From Musa acuminata AAA Group (lineage: Eukaryota; Streptophyta; Magnoliopsida; Zingiberales; Musaceae), in assembly GCF_036884655.1 (NCBI RefSeq), contig NC_088342.1, positions 9,419,501 through 9,483,500 of the forward strand: DNA of 64,000 bases, given 5' to 3'. Within the stretch, counting starts at the first letter, position 1. Every line of letters starts with the position of its first letter. Positions 1-12,300 of the stretch are shown here, one piece after another. The position numbers and the translations under genes are program-made. The notes under the pieces are model-generated. The model saw only the letters and a list, made by a program, of their open reading frames with translations, did not search any database and had not been told where the DNA came from.

Positions 1-39
1 TAGTAGAAATTATAAATAAAGATTTAAATACTCTAAACT

Positions 40-136
40 TAACTAAATGTATGACTTTTTACAGATCTCAATGACGGCAAAAGATCCATGAAGTTGACCC
101 TACATAATTGGGACTTATGACTTTGTTGTTGTTGTA
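40..136 (+). mobile_element. LINE-like (RTE-type) 3' end remnant
   Basis: The stretch reads as a 'gttgaccctacataattggg' segment followed by a GTT/GTTG microsatellite tail, the usual 3' terminus of plant RTE-type LINEs and of related SINE tails. Only the tail is inside the window; any reverse-transcriptase ORF would lie left of position 1. The family assignment rests on recall of that terminal motif, not on an alignment. The left boundary is arbitrary. Confidence 0.45.
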
Positions 137-3100
137 TAATATTTTGTAGATATAATGCCAAAGTTTATATTATAATCAAGGTTCACTAAGTTTTCCTGTC
201 ATAAACTCCATGTGGCCTGGTATTGATCAACTCCTGGTTTATCTCTGTGAAGACTCCAGCTCAATCTCTAGAAAGATTTTTATCTTTGAGTAAAATGGTT
301 CTTAAGTGATTAGATACTACAAAGTAGGTAGAGAAGGCATGATGATTAACATAAATTTCAAACTATATGTTATATAGAAATTTGCCAAGTAAAACATAAA
401 TGACTGGGTGACTAAATAGTCTAAATCCCTTCAATCCTAAATCACATGTCATGATTTCTTATTCAAAGAGTTGACTTCTTACTAGATAGTTTGTGGCAAT
501 TAATGAATAACGCTTCTTTGTCATCAGTACACTTGGTGATTATTCATTGATGGACTACCAGCAGGTGATTGCTGATCAATCATCAGCTGTAGCACTTCTA
601 AACTGCGTTCAGACCGTTGACTCTTGGTTGCCGGCCTAATTCACTTTGAATGGCCAATTCCTGCTGCCCAAAGTGGCTGAAAGTAAACATTAGAAATAGA
701 AGCTCAATTGCACTTTCCAGATTGGGGTGGTTCTGAACCAAACTTGGGGGGTCCAAGTGACTATACAAAACTTGGGAAAACTGAATGACTAAAGCTGTTA
801 ACTTCTTGTTGCCAAATTTTGGTTTCACGGACCACGCTCTTAATGTTGAAGTTGGCTGCCACTGTTTGGTTTTGTTTCATTTGTACTTTCTAAATTGCAA
901 CCGACTCTTGAACAGATTTACACTTATTTTCTTTGAACAGATTTACACTTATTTTCTTTGTTTTGCAAGTATTACAGATAGCTTTCTTATTGAAAATTCT
1001 GGGCCCAAAATTTAATAGACGCAGAAGACAATTCAATGGTCTGTGATTTTACTTGGTTATCTGCATACTGATTCCTATTAGAATTGACAGACATAGTTTA
1101 TTGTAAATGGATTAATAATGTAGACCCAAGGTATTATGGATATGAAGGGACACTTTATGCACTCCAACTAAGCTGATATTGTTGACTTTGCATGAAACTT
1201 GTGGTCTCAAACAAATTCCATGACTTTTCAATGTAATTGATCCAATGCCCATGGGAGAGAGAATTAATTTGCTTTTTCTGTAGGGGTTATTATATTGTAT
1301 AAAGTACTTATTATTTTAGTCTGATTTCTTGTGATATATGTGCTGAGCATGTCTCTCTGCTGTCTTGACCTAATTAAGATGCTGTGCTGCTGCCAATGCA
1401 ACCATGTCCTCCGAAAGGACTTGTTTCCACCAGAACACATTTGGATCTATGCATTTCTAACCATCTTTCTGCTTCTGCTGACCACAAGCCATTCATTTTT
1501 TGAGTCCATAAATAATGTGCAGCTTCAAGTACTTAAATAATTTTCTTCAATGGGATATCCATCAGTCAGTCGGCTCCATGGAAGATCAACAAAAATATGT
1601 ACAATATTCTTTTACAACATGCCAGCAAACTGGATGGTCTGGATTGGTGATCTGTGATGGATTTCATACATGTACTTGCACCTTTGCATTATTTTTTTGT
1701 ATGCATTATTTGCTGAAGACGGATATAACTTGTCTCTAGCATTAAGGTCCAAATTTATTGGCTAGTGACGACTGGTACTGTGTTCTTTTTCGTGCTTATT
1801 TACATCTGGCGGGACCTTGTATTCGGACACTTGAGTTATCAAGAATCTTGATCAACATGTTATTGGTATTTAGCCAAATTCTATGCCTTATTTTCTGGGT
1901 CAGATGATATTGTTGCTTTTATAGCATTTGAATCTGCAAGAGAAGCAGGTGTTAAGCTCCAAATCAATGTTACTGTTTAATTCAAGAAATTGGTGACTGA
2001 TGGTTGTCAGGAATTCTTTAGACTATGGCAATAGTATAGCTAACGAGAAAAAAGATGAGAAGGTTGCAGATTAAATTAAAAAGATTATCATAGGAATTCT
2101 TATCTATGATAAACTGTCTCATTTATTCTTTTGATGTTTTTGTCGTGATTTTTATGGATGTTATGTCTCTTTATTTTTGTTAAATCTTTAATCTTCTGCT
2201 TCAATTGTAATATGTCTCTTGACTCTCGGTTGCTCTTTATTGTTATTATTGAGTAGTTAAATTTTGATTTATTAATATTGTTTCAACTCGCTAATGAGTC
2301 TGATAATAATGTGGGGTCGATCAAGTTGTGTTGATTTTTGTTAGTTTATGTGGATTTTCGGATGAAAGAAAACACTTTTCATATTGTGAGCTAGTCTTTT
2401 AAACATCTCATGTCGCTTAAATTGGATGGATATTTATTGTCGGATAGGTTTTGAAATTCTTTTTTAAGGTTTTTTTTTCGTGAAATTTGTTCATCGAATT
2501 TTTTTTATTTAATTATTGATTCCAAGTATGTTTGTATCACTTTAGTTTTCGATTGATATTTTATTGAAAAATAAAATTGACAATCTACTCTCAATATAAT
2601 TGATTATCATTAGTGATGATTTAACAAAAATTATCTTTCATGAATTTTTTTCAAAAGGTTTTTGAATATGTATAGAGCTTCTTTACTAGATAAATAAGAA
2701 AAATAAGATATTCAGTTTCACTCGTTCTTTGAAGAGTAGAGAAGGAAGAGATTATTTGACATCTTTCATCTTCTTGAGGTTGTATTTTATACATCAAGGT
2801 GGTTACTATATTTAACTTATTTTTTGTTCATACTTCTAAAGCATTCAAAATATTTGCAGTGTTAGCTATCGTAATTCATCTTCTTATTACTATTGAATTT
2901 CTGAGTGCAAGAAGTTTAGCTTGAAAATAGTAAAATTTTACCCTGACTAAGTGAAATAGGTATAGTACTGTGTGTTACTTATTTTATCCTGTATTAACCC
3001 GAATCTCACTTTCGGCTATCTTAATGAGAAGTTAGTTGATATCGGTATTACAAAGTTTTTTACCTATACTCTTCGATCTTGTTGCATACTTAAAGTTTAC

Positions 3101-3180
3101 TTTTGTATTCTTTACCTCTTCGACCTTTTTTATAATTATACGCTTTTCCTTTATGAAAGTAAGGGATTGATGATTCCATA
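137..3180. other. AT-rich intergenic DNA, no supported gene
   Basis: No open frame here has codon composition, domain or splice structure that I recognise; the short frames (for example 1331-1540) are low-complexity and rich in Cys and Leu by chance. A perfect 25-bp tandem duplication lies at about 912-961. Decayed transposon sequence is likely but no boundaries can be set. Confidence 0.5.
912..961. repeat. 25-bp perfect tandem duplication
   Basis: A 25-base unit beginning 'aacagatttacacttatttt' occurs twice in direct succession with no mismatch that I can see, which suggests a recent slippage or repair event in non-coding DNA. Confidence 0.8.
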
Positions 3181-4746
3181 AAAGTTTCACATTTGTTATA
3201 CCATGGTGCTATTATGCTCATGACCCTACTATCCGTCATCTCACATTTGCATCTCTTTCTTCGCGATTAGTAGATCTTTTGAGTCTACTTTCATCGTAAT
3301 CGACACTTGGTTTTGGATAGTTAAGTCCTTTTGGGGGGTCATCGCTTCCTCGCCCTTTTTAACCATTTACTTTAACGCCTTTGTGTTCTAAAAAAAAATA
3401 AAATACAACTCCCTTAATCGATGAAAAAATAGACTACAACTCTCATATATGGCCTTCGCCATCATGTTGTAGGACCCATGTTAATTTTTGTTCTCCTTTG
3501 CGTCCTTGGTAGCAACGTTCGTTCATTCAGCCTTGTCATTTAGCTTGTTAGGCATTTTCAAGCGAATATGAGTTTTGGAGCAATCTAACTCTCCAAACGT
3601 TCTGATCATATTTCTGTATGAGAAAGTCTCCCTCATGGGACTCATTGGTACTTGCACTCGGAATTCTCCTCAGTGATACACAGCCCTCGTATGCTAAGTA
3701 CCCATGGGATTCATTGGTAGAGCTTGCACTTCACTAAGTTTTACCTAGGTTGCTTCGTTCCTCGGTTTACATTGAGTTGATGGTGGCTCTCGCACCCACC
3801 ATTCTATGAGTCAACCTTTCGTTTGGTGTTGCCTAGGATCGCTCCCCCACTTGTTGTCGTAATGCATTCACCAACGCATTATCTTGTGCAAGATCATACG
3901 ATGACTCATCGTCACTCGCTCGATCCATTGAGCTTATGGAACTATCATTTTGATGTACCTTCCCTCAATACGTGTGATCCATTGTATATGATTTTTTTTC
4001 TAAAGAATCAGTATTTGTCCCTTTTGGATATCTATCCCGTTAGAATAACTTTTCTCTTTGCATGTTTTCTTATGGAAGTTTCGCAGACTATCATCCTCTT
4101 GGACTATTCTGCCTTTCTAAACAAATTATGCACTATTTTACTATCGTAAACATACTTGTTAGATTATGACTCTTCGCCAATATTACTTATACTACATCCC
4201 TCAAGGCCTAACAACTAGAAAATGTTGAACTTACTGCACACTTCGTCTGTTATAAATATCTCTTATCGAAGAGAAAGATTCTGTGCTCCACGGTGTCGAG
4301 TTTCGATCACCTTAGGATGGTCACAAATAGTCCATTGTCCGCACACAAGCTTTTACATGAGTATTGAATTCTTCAAGTTAGCAATTCCCCCCATCTTTGT
4401 AAGCTTTGCACAACTCTTTTACTCATCAAACAACTTATCCCTTCTTACACGATTTTATCCTTTGTCAAGCACCCAACTTGCCTCGAGCATTGTCAAGTTT
4501 AGTTGTCAACATTAAGTTATAGCTTGCACGTTCTTTCGAACTCTCTTATTCTCGTGATGCCCCTCACACAAAAGGCTTGTCATTCATCTGAATGTCAATC
4601 TTAGATGCTTACTCCTTTGAGCGACTCTTTTCCGTATATCTTTATGCTTATTTTCCTCAAATGGTTGCACGTGTAGGCTGCCCTCAACAGAGCCCCGCTA
4701 GGTTCCTCATGTTTACATGTCAAGTGTCTCTATGTGAACTTGTCCC
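3181..4746 (-). mobile_element. Probable internal region of decayed LTR element
   Basis: This block lies downstream (reading the minus strand) of the primer-binding site at 4747-4758, so by position it would be the leader and gag side of an LTR retrotransposon. Its base composition is more even than the AT-rich DNA to the left. I could not recognise gag or pol motifs on either strand, so it may be a non-coding leader, a non-autonomous element or too decayed to read. The left limit is uncertain. Confidence 0.3.
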
Positions 4747-4758
4747 GCTTTGATACCA
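4747..4758 (-). other. tRNA-iMet-type primer-binding site of an LTR element
   Basis: On the minus strand these bases read TGGTATCAAAGC, one base different from the initiator-Met tRNA complement TGGTATCAGAGC used by many plant LTR retrotransposons. Two bases later the plus strand starts TGTTATAG, a TG-type LTR terminus. The geometry (LTR end, 2-bp gap, PBS) matches the better-defined element at 41.35 kb. Confidence 0.55.
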
Positions 4759-4760
4759 TA

Positions 4761-5442
4761 TGTTATAGACTTTGTTAACTTTGCCTAAGTCATATGGCAC
4801 CATTGTGTATCTATCCGCAAAGAGACAATCTCCCCGAAACCTCTTATGGTCCTTAAGGACCTACAAAAGATAAGACAGATTAGAGGAAACGTTTTAACCC
4901 GAGATCCCATAAGTAGGCATTTCAATAAATACTTGATTTGTTATGCAAATTACTAATATAGATTTCGTAAGTTTTGAACGATCGTGACTAAGAGCCAAGG
5001 TGGTCCATCACAACTAAAAGTCTCCACAACTACCCACTTGACATTGTTGTGAGACAAAGTAGCGAACCAGCCCTAGATACTACCTCAAAGGCCCATCCAA
5101 CCATATGTTACCTGAGTAGCTCTTATATGCTATGCTGGCTAATGCTTCGCACTACTCTACGAAGCTAAAAAATACCCACAAAATCATTACTTGAATAGTT
5201 TATTTTTAGATAATTTTACCTCTATAAATGACTACATATAACCTATATTTACAGGACTAAAACAACAACAAAACCAACCAAAATGAGATTATCAATCGTT
5301 TTATAAATCTTCTACGTATGAACATATACAAATATTATATTAAACACCGTTCGTACAGATTTATCTATGATAATCGTCTACTACCTCTGCCTCTCATCCA
5401 CCATTTTAAACATCATCTATGTCTATTACCCTCGCTCTAACA
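4761..5442 (-). mobile_element. Possible LTR next to the 4747 PBS
   Basis: The TG terminus at 4761 adjoins the primer-binding site, so an LTR should extend to the right of it. A possible opposite terminus is 'ctaaca' ending at 5442, which would give a TGTTA...TAACA LTR of about 680 bp, but no second LTR copy was found in the window to confirm it. The right boundary is a guess. Confidence 0.25.
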
Positions 5443-6799
5443 AATAGTTATAGTAAGAATGCTTACAACGACTCATCCTCCTTTTAGATTCGCTTGTTGC
5501 TAATAATGACAAAAAAAACACCGGTGGTGGTGGAATTCCTCTACAAATCCTCGTGGTTGAAGTGAGAGCACCGTTTGCATGGAGCAGCGACTTCTTCTTT
5601 GTTACTTCCTTGATGCCATTGACCAATAAGTCATTCGATCTGGTTCAGTCCCAAAAATACGAACTTGTCCTAGAAGCCCAAGCAAATTCCTTAGGAGCGA
5701 ATTGGTCATCTGATTGAGATAATAAGTGAACTTCTAAAGCTTCAGTGGCTCTTGACGATTGACTCATAGTTTCTTCGAGGTATGATTTGCTTATCAAAGG
5801 ATGTTCAAAGTTATCTCAATGTGCTACTTGCTCTTATATGGTGATGCTTCACATCACCCTGTGGAACTTCTTAGGCACTATGGTCTTGAACAATTGATTA
5901 GTGTCATGAGGTTTCTCGACTCAACTCTTCCGACACTCAAGTCTGTAAAGAAAATAAAGAAGATTTAACGGAACGTAAGAGAGTTTTTTTTTTTTGTGTC
6001 CGTCCCTCGAACTGGTTTCGGGGATTGATTTTTATAGCTGATTTTTGGGAGGAGAGTTGGCTAGCAAACATATTTTTTTGTTTAATTATGTTAGACAAAA
6101 GATGGTTGGGAGCATATCGTCTGTCAGGACAGCATCATACCTAAAATAAAATGAATAGAGGATCAACACCAGGTGCTTGAAAAGTTAGACCACATCTCTA
6201 AGATTAATGCTTCTTGTAATTAACCATGCGAACCCCTATCAAATCATGGCCAGGGGTGATGGATAGCTTGCTGAATAGCTTGCTGAACGATAGTGCGATC
6301 GAGATGAAGTCAACAAGTTGGGTCTGGTTGCCGTGTGACTTACCACGTGTGTTGATTCCAACGGCGTATGACCGATCGAATCAGCAGTGTAGCTCTCGTG
6401 TTATTGCTTTCCCTTTTGGCAGCAGCTGGCCAGGGCGATCTCAGCTCTCCCCTCCGACGCACATCGGCAGCTGAGCAAGCCGTAGACCCGCCGCTCCAGC
6501 ATCCGCCGGCCCGGGTTACCACTATTTTAGTCACACACTCTTCCGATTCCTACCTTTTGGATCACTCACTCCGATGTCGAAGCGGCAACCACCGATCCCT
6601 TGTACGCCACATCTCACTGCGTTTGGCGACCGACTTCGACATGGTTAGATTCCAGAACAGCAAACAAGATCTACGAGTCATACGGTTCATGGCGACATTC
6701 CATTCTGCTTATTGCTTGTGGTTTACAATGAGACGCAGTAAAAACGTTGCGATGGTGAATGCAGACAAAGCTATTCTAGTAAGAATGCGAGCTACGGAG
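5443..6799. other. Intergenic DNA, no supported gene
   Basis: This separates the decayed LTR-like sequence from the 3' end of the pectinesterase gene. A directly repeated 'tagcttgctga' occurs near 6265-6290. The part just before 6800 probably includes the pectinesterase 3' UTR. The plus-strand frame 6368-6844 overlaps the end of that gene and shows no family features. Confidence 0.5.
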
Positions 6800-8476
6800 T
6801 CACAAGCTCGGGTTGAAGGGCACGCCGGTGGACGGAATCCATGAACCGCCGGCTATGAACCGCCCCACCGTGAAGGGGCGCACGATCGACGCCCGCCGGA
6901 TGACGTGGTAGCCTGGCCACTTTACCCGCCTCGACATCCTCGCCCCCGGCCCGGTGTTCTCGAACTCGGCGTAGTACAAGGTGCTGAGGGCGAAGCTGCC
7001 CCGGAACGGCAGCCACCCGGCGTGGTCGATGATGCTGTCGATGTAGTTCTGTAGGTAGAGCGTGCGGGAGTACTGCATCCATGGCCTCCCGAGGTACGAC
7101 CTCACCGTCCGCCGCACCGGCAGGAGCTCCGTCGCCGGTTTGATGTTGGAGGACTGGATCACGATCCCGGTGTTCTGGTTGGGGTCGCTGCGGCCCTGGG
7201 CTGTGATGACGTTGGACTCGCCGTGGCGAGGCCGCCTCGCGTAGATGTTGCAGCGCTGGAGCACCGCCGCCGCGTTGCCGAAGATGAAATCGATGGTGCC
7301 ATATATGTCGCACTCCCTGTAGAACTGCCTTTGGGTGTACACGAACAGCGTGTCCTGGTATCCCTCGATGCTGCACCGGTAGAAGACGGAGCGATCCGAC
7401 GCCGACAGCAGCGCCACCGCTTGCGACCCCGGACCGAATGTGTTCCTGAACGTGATCCCGCTCGCTACGAATCCATCACCAAACACACCTGCAATGAGGA
7501 TGGAAAGGTTGACGTAACTCATCGGTAATGCATGCATGCATGCACGCTTGCGTGCCCGTTAACCGAGGATGTGGAGTCTCTTACTGAAGGTTGCACAGCT
7601 AAGGGTGGTGTAGCCATTGGCGACGCTCCTGCTTCCGGTAATAATCGTCTTCCCGATGCCTTCGCCGACCATGACGAGATTGCTCAAGCTGCTGACTACC
7701 TGCAGGTACTCGTTGTACACACCAGCCTTGATGCGTATCACGAACTTGGAGCCCCTCCTGCCCTGCATCCGCTTCGACGCAGCATCGAGAGCTTCCTTAA
7801 TGGTTCGGAAGTTGCCTGAGCCGTCCTTGGCCACCACGAGGTCCGCGGCCGCCGAGAGCTGCAGGAGCCTCCGGTTACCGAACGTCGTCCAGCTGGAGAA
7901 CCTTCCGCGGTATGCATCGGCGGCGGCGGGCCTGTTGATGGCGAGACAGTTGCTGACGAGGTCGGAGACGTTGTACCGCACGACCGGGCCGATGAGCTCC
8001 GAGGAGGTGCGGGTCTCGCGGAAGCCCTTGGGGCAGGTCTGTATGTTGGTGAGCGCGGCGCTGAGCCACGTCTGGGAGTCGAAGGCTGTGCAGCCGGCAC
8101 CGGGCGGGGGGGCGAGGGTGCGGTTTAGCTGGAGGACAGTGTTGGCGTAGAGATTCCAGCAGTCGAGCCAGGCGGTCTTCTCGGGGGAGCGGCGGCAGGC
8201 GGGACCGCGGCGCTTGAGATGGCTCTGAGCGCGGAGGGTGAGGTCGAGGGCGAGCCGGAGGGAGAGCTTATAGAACTGGGCCTTGTCCTTGGGGGCGCCG
8301 AGGTAAGGGTTGCGGGCGAGGTAGTATCGGCACGGCTCCGGGTGCGGCGTGTTGCTGCACCAGAACTCGATGTCGTCGGACACATGCGAGGAGAGGGAGG
8401 GGGACAGAAAGGAGGAGAGGAGGAGGAGGAAGAAGAAGAAGAAGAAGAAGAAGAGGAAAGGAGGTAGACTTTGCAT
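6800..8476 (-). CDS. Pectinesterase with inhibitor-type pro-domain (PMEI-PME, type I)
   Basis: Two exons, 8476-7585 and 7488-6800, joined through GT-AG sites with a split Ser codon, give 526 aa, normal for type I pectinesterases. The enzyme removes methyl esters from cell-wall homogalacturonan. An N-terminal hydrophobic signal with eight consecutive Phe (residues 9-16) is followed by a Cys-containing PMEI-like region (about 33-180), the RRLL processing motif (202-205) where subtilases usually release the catalytic part, and the pectinesterase domain (from about 212). Visible active-site elements are QAV (Gln320), GYQDT (Gln342, Asp343), the IDFIFG box (Asp364) and LGRPW. The intron position, just before the VFGDGF motif, fits the family. 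The start is the first Met before the signal; a weak TATA-like CTTAAAAG lies about 75 bp upstream. All key residues are present, so it is probably active. The member within the large family is not resolved. Confidence 0.93.
7489..7584 (-). other. Pectinesterase intron
   Basis: A 96-bp intron with donor GTAAGAG and acceptor TTGCAG. Removing it joins the conserved beta-helix strand sequence ATFS-VFGDGF in frame; reading through it destroys the match to the family. Confidence 0.9.
8409..8462. repeat. GA/GAAG-rich simple repeat in signal-peptide codons
   Basis: The tract of (GAG)n and (AAG)n on the plus strand encodes the poly-Phe and poly-Leu signal peptide of the pectinesterase on the minus strand. 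Its length is likely to vary between alleles while hydrophobicity is preserved. Confidence 0.75.
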
Positions 8477-9300
8477 GTCTGATGGTGTGGTGTTTGCGGT
8501 GGGGTTTGGGGAAGGAGGGAGGGCGTGGGGTCGATGCGCGTGTGGGGGCTTTTAAGCGAAGGATTCTTGCAGGGTTGGCATGGCTTGGTTGAGAAGGGCA
8601 ATCGATGATGAGCAATCAAGCAAAGATTGAGCAATTGCAATCAAGCTAAGGGTTGGGTGAGATTTAATTTACGGACAAGTGAAGATAAGGGAGCAGCAAA
8701 TAGGGATGGAAACTTAGAACACTTTGGGTGATGATTAAATATTGAGATATAGGCAGCTTGGAAACCATTGGGAGTTGAATCACCTGAAGACAAGTAATGT
8801 GTTACTGACAGATGTTTGAATTCCTACTCTTGCTGGTAAAATTTGAGGTTTCTTCCAATCTGAGACACACTTCATTTCAATCTGGCAGATGAAATTTGAG
8901 GGTTCACTCTTTTTCTTGTTTCCTAATTTATTGTGGTTGCCCATCTGGAAGTTGTAAACTCACCTTCAAGACAAATGAAAACGGCTGCTCCTTCAACTAC
9001 AAAATTCAATCACATGGGGTGCATATGCATCATGCTATCTTCACACTCATCTTATCAGCTCTGTGTGATATTACTCCAGCAAGAAGATAGAAGGAGCATA
9101 GACAAAGAAAGACATATGTGAACAACCACATAAACTTTCATGTGATGGCAGTCATCACACCAATTATGTATTGTTACTTTGGATATGAATATTGGAAACA
9201 TAATTAACTCAGATCTTGCTTCACTAAAATTGTTGAAAAAGCAGGAAGACCTGGCAAAAATAAGAAATTACCTACTGTCGACAGGAACACAGCCCTTTAT
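8477..9300. other. Pectinesterase upstream region and EF-G 3' flank
   Basis: The region holds the pectinesterase promoter on the right side of its start and the 3' end of the tail-to-head EF-G gene. No coding frame is convincing. The exact transcript ends are not visible. Confidence 0.5.
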
Positions 9301-9387
9301 ATTTTCAATAAATATGAAAATTACAAACTGCTATGTCTGACTCCAAACATGAGGATCAAAAAGAATTTCAAGATTTGTGGCCTCGTC

Positions 9388-12300
9388 CTAAGCCGAGACA
9401 GCTTCCTGTTTGGCAGAGAGTTGATTCTGGATGTGCTGTGGGACAACATCAAACTGTGCAAGCTGCATTGTGTAAGATGCGCGTCCTTTTGTCATCCCAC
9501 GAAGGGTGCTAACATATTGGAACATTTCGGCGAGTGGTACCAAAGCATCGACTACCTGCAATTTCAAGGCATCAGCAAAGAAAACCATGGGAAGCATACG
9601 TTTAAGAGCATCCGTAAGCAACCACCCCAGTTGTAGATCCATAGAATGTCATGGGACAAAAACAATAAACAAAGAACCAATGTACGAAAGAAGAAAAAGG
9701 ACAACTAATGACTTCTGTAAAGTTGAAGAATAAATTAACAAAACAAGTCATGACGGTGAAGAGATCGCTCAGGTCTGCAGTATATGAAACCTACTCGAAC
9801 ATGCTACAAAATAATTAATTTGACAAGCAAGAATATAACTTGCAGGTCAGATTAGTTGAAAATTTTGACCCACTCCATGGGTCCTCAAACTGACCTGAGT
9901 GTTCCAACAATATATTGCAAGTTCTAGAAAACCAATAAAAAGTACAAATATAACCAATCAACAAGGGCTTTGGCCTAGCTGTTGGTTCCTTCTTCGACTA
10001 GAAGAGATTTTACGTTCAAATATTCATCGAGCCCAGGTATGTGAGCTAGGCAATTTTTTAGTTTCTGTTATGTCATTCATAAAAAAAAAAAAAAAAAAAA
10101 GAGTGCAAATGTCATGGAGGGTTCATTTTTTCACATACCTTAAGACCACCTGGCTTATCACCAAAGCTATTGATCTGGCCTCTTCTCGAGTTTAGATCAC
10201 CAATAACATCGCCCAAGTGTTCTTCTGGGGTGACTACTTCCACTTTCATGATAGGTTCAAGCAATTTTGGACCTGCTTTTCTCATGCCATCACGGAAAGC
10301 ACCCCTGGCTGCCAGTTGAAATGCTAGAACACTGGAATCAACTTCATGATAGGAGCCATCAACTAATGCCGCTCTGACATCAACAACTGGGTAGCCAGCT
10401 AACACACCATTGCTTATGCATTCTTCCAGCCCTTTCATGACTCCAGGAATGTATTCTTTTGGCACTGCTCCTCCCTTAATTTCACTCTTGAACTCATACC
10501 CACTGCCAGGCTCCAGTGGCTCAAATCTGACTGTGATGTCTGCAAATTGCCCTTGTCCACCAGACTGCTTCTTGTGGATGTACTGAACTTCTGATATTTT
10601 TGAGATGCTTTCTCTATAGTTCACCTGTGGTGCACCTACATTTGCTTCAACCTGTTCACCAAGTCACATATGAAATAAGTAACAAGGGACCATCAAAATA
10701 AGCAATAGCATATCCACGAACAGAAAGCACAGACAAAGATGTACAACCAAACAACAAACTCAAAAATAAATTCCATGAATGACTTGTGCGGAAATAATTT
10801 TTATAGAAATCACAGGCAACATTCAAAATATGCATGGACCAACAAACTGGAACTTCAGTTCTCAACTCAAGTAACATATCGCAGAACTTAGTTGACACTA
10901 TATAACTTGCATCACCTTAAAATGTGATAATGCATATAAAACAAGGAATATTTGATCTCTTGCAGTTCATATTCGCTAATATATGCAAAAAATTCCAAAG
11001 AACCATGAAAAACACAGCCAAAGCAGAGACTGTTTGAAAGTTCTGAAACATACCAAAACCTACTTATGAGGACCTAAAGACCCAACATATATGCCAGACG
11101 TACCTTGAATTCCCTCTTCAAGCGGTCGACAATGATCTCAAGATGCAGCTCACCCATTCCTTCAATAACAGTTTGGTTTGTTTCTTCATCTCTTGAGAAG
11201 TGGAAAGATGGATCCTCTTGGGCAAGCTTAATTAAACCAATTGCCATTTTGTCAACATCTGCCTTGGTCTTGGGTTCTATTGCAACCTTAATGACAGGAT
11301 CTGGAAAGTCCATTCTTTCAAGAACTATGGGCTTCTCTGGATCACAGAGTGTTTCACCTGTGATTGTATCTTTCAGTCCTGCAAGAGCGACAATATCACC
11401 AGTCAAAGCTACCTTGATATCCTCCCTACTGTTAGCATGCATCTCTAGAAGTCTTCCTATTCTCTCTTTCTTTCCTTTATTTGCATTGAGGACATAAGAA
11501 CCTGCAGACAACTTCCCAGAATACACTCTCACGAATGTAAGAGATCCTACAAATGGATCACTCATGATCTTGAAAGCCAGTCCAGCAAATGGCTCATCAT
11601 CACTAGGAGACCTTTCAATGGTCACCTCTGGGTTATCAGAATCAGAACCTTTCATCGGTGGCAAGTCAAGAGGTGAAGGAAGATAGTCCACAACAGCATC
11701 AAGCAATGGCTGAACACCTTTGTTTTTAAATGCTGATCCACATAAAACTGGGACAAAATGGCCTGATATGGTGCCTTTCCTAATTAACTGCTTCATTGTC
11801 TGCTCATCTGGCTCGATTCCTTCTAGATACTTTTCCATTACTTCATCATCTAATTCAACGATAGTCTCTATCAACTGGTTTCTGTACTCTTGAGCAATTT
11901 CTTGGAGATCAGCAGGTATGTCCTCATAGACAAATTTTGCACCAAGTTCCTCGCCTGACCAGATAATAGCTTTCATTTTCAGCAGATCTACAACTCCTTG
12001 AAATTTGTCTTCTGCACCGACAGGCAACTGAATGACTAAAGGTCTTGCGCCTAAGTTTGTAACTATCATATCCCTTGTTCGGAAAAAGTTAGCTCCAAGA
12101 CGATCCATCTTGTTGATAAAACATATTCTGGGGACCCCATATTTGTCAGCTTGTCTCCAAACAGTCTCAGATTGCGGTTCCACACCAGCAACACTGTCAA
12201 ACAAACATATAGCTCCATCTAATACTCTAAGAGCTCTCTCAACTTCAAGTGTAAAATCCACATGACCAGGAGTGTCAATAATATTGATCCTGTGATTGTT

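Noticed and set aside
1331..1739. Two overlapping plus-strand frames that could be a small membrane protein
   Set aside because: They are in AT-rich DNA, with no conserved features and no gene structure around them.
9971..10024. tRNA gene
   Set aside because: A and B boxes are present but no tRNA cloverleaf can be drawn, and a poly(A) tail follows; a SINE fits better.
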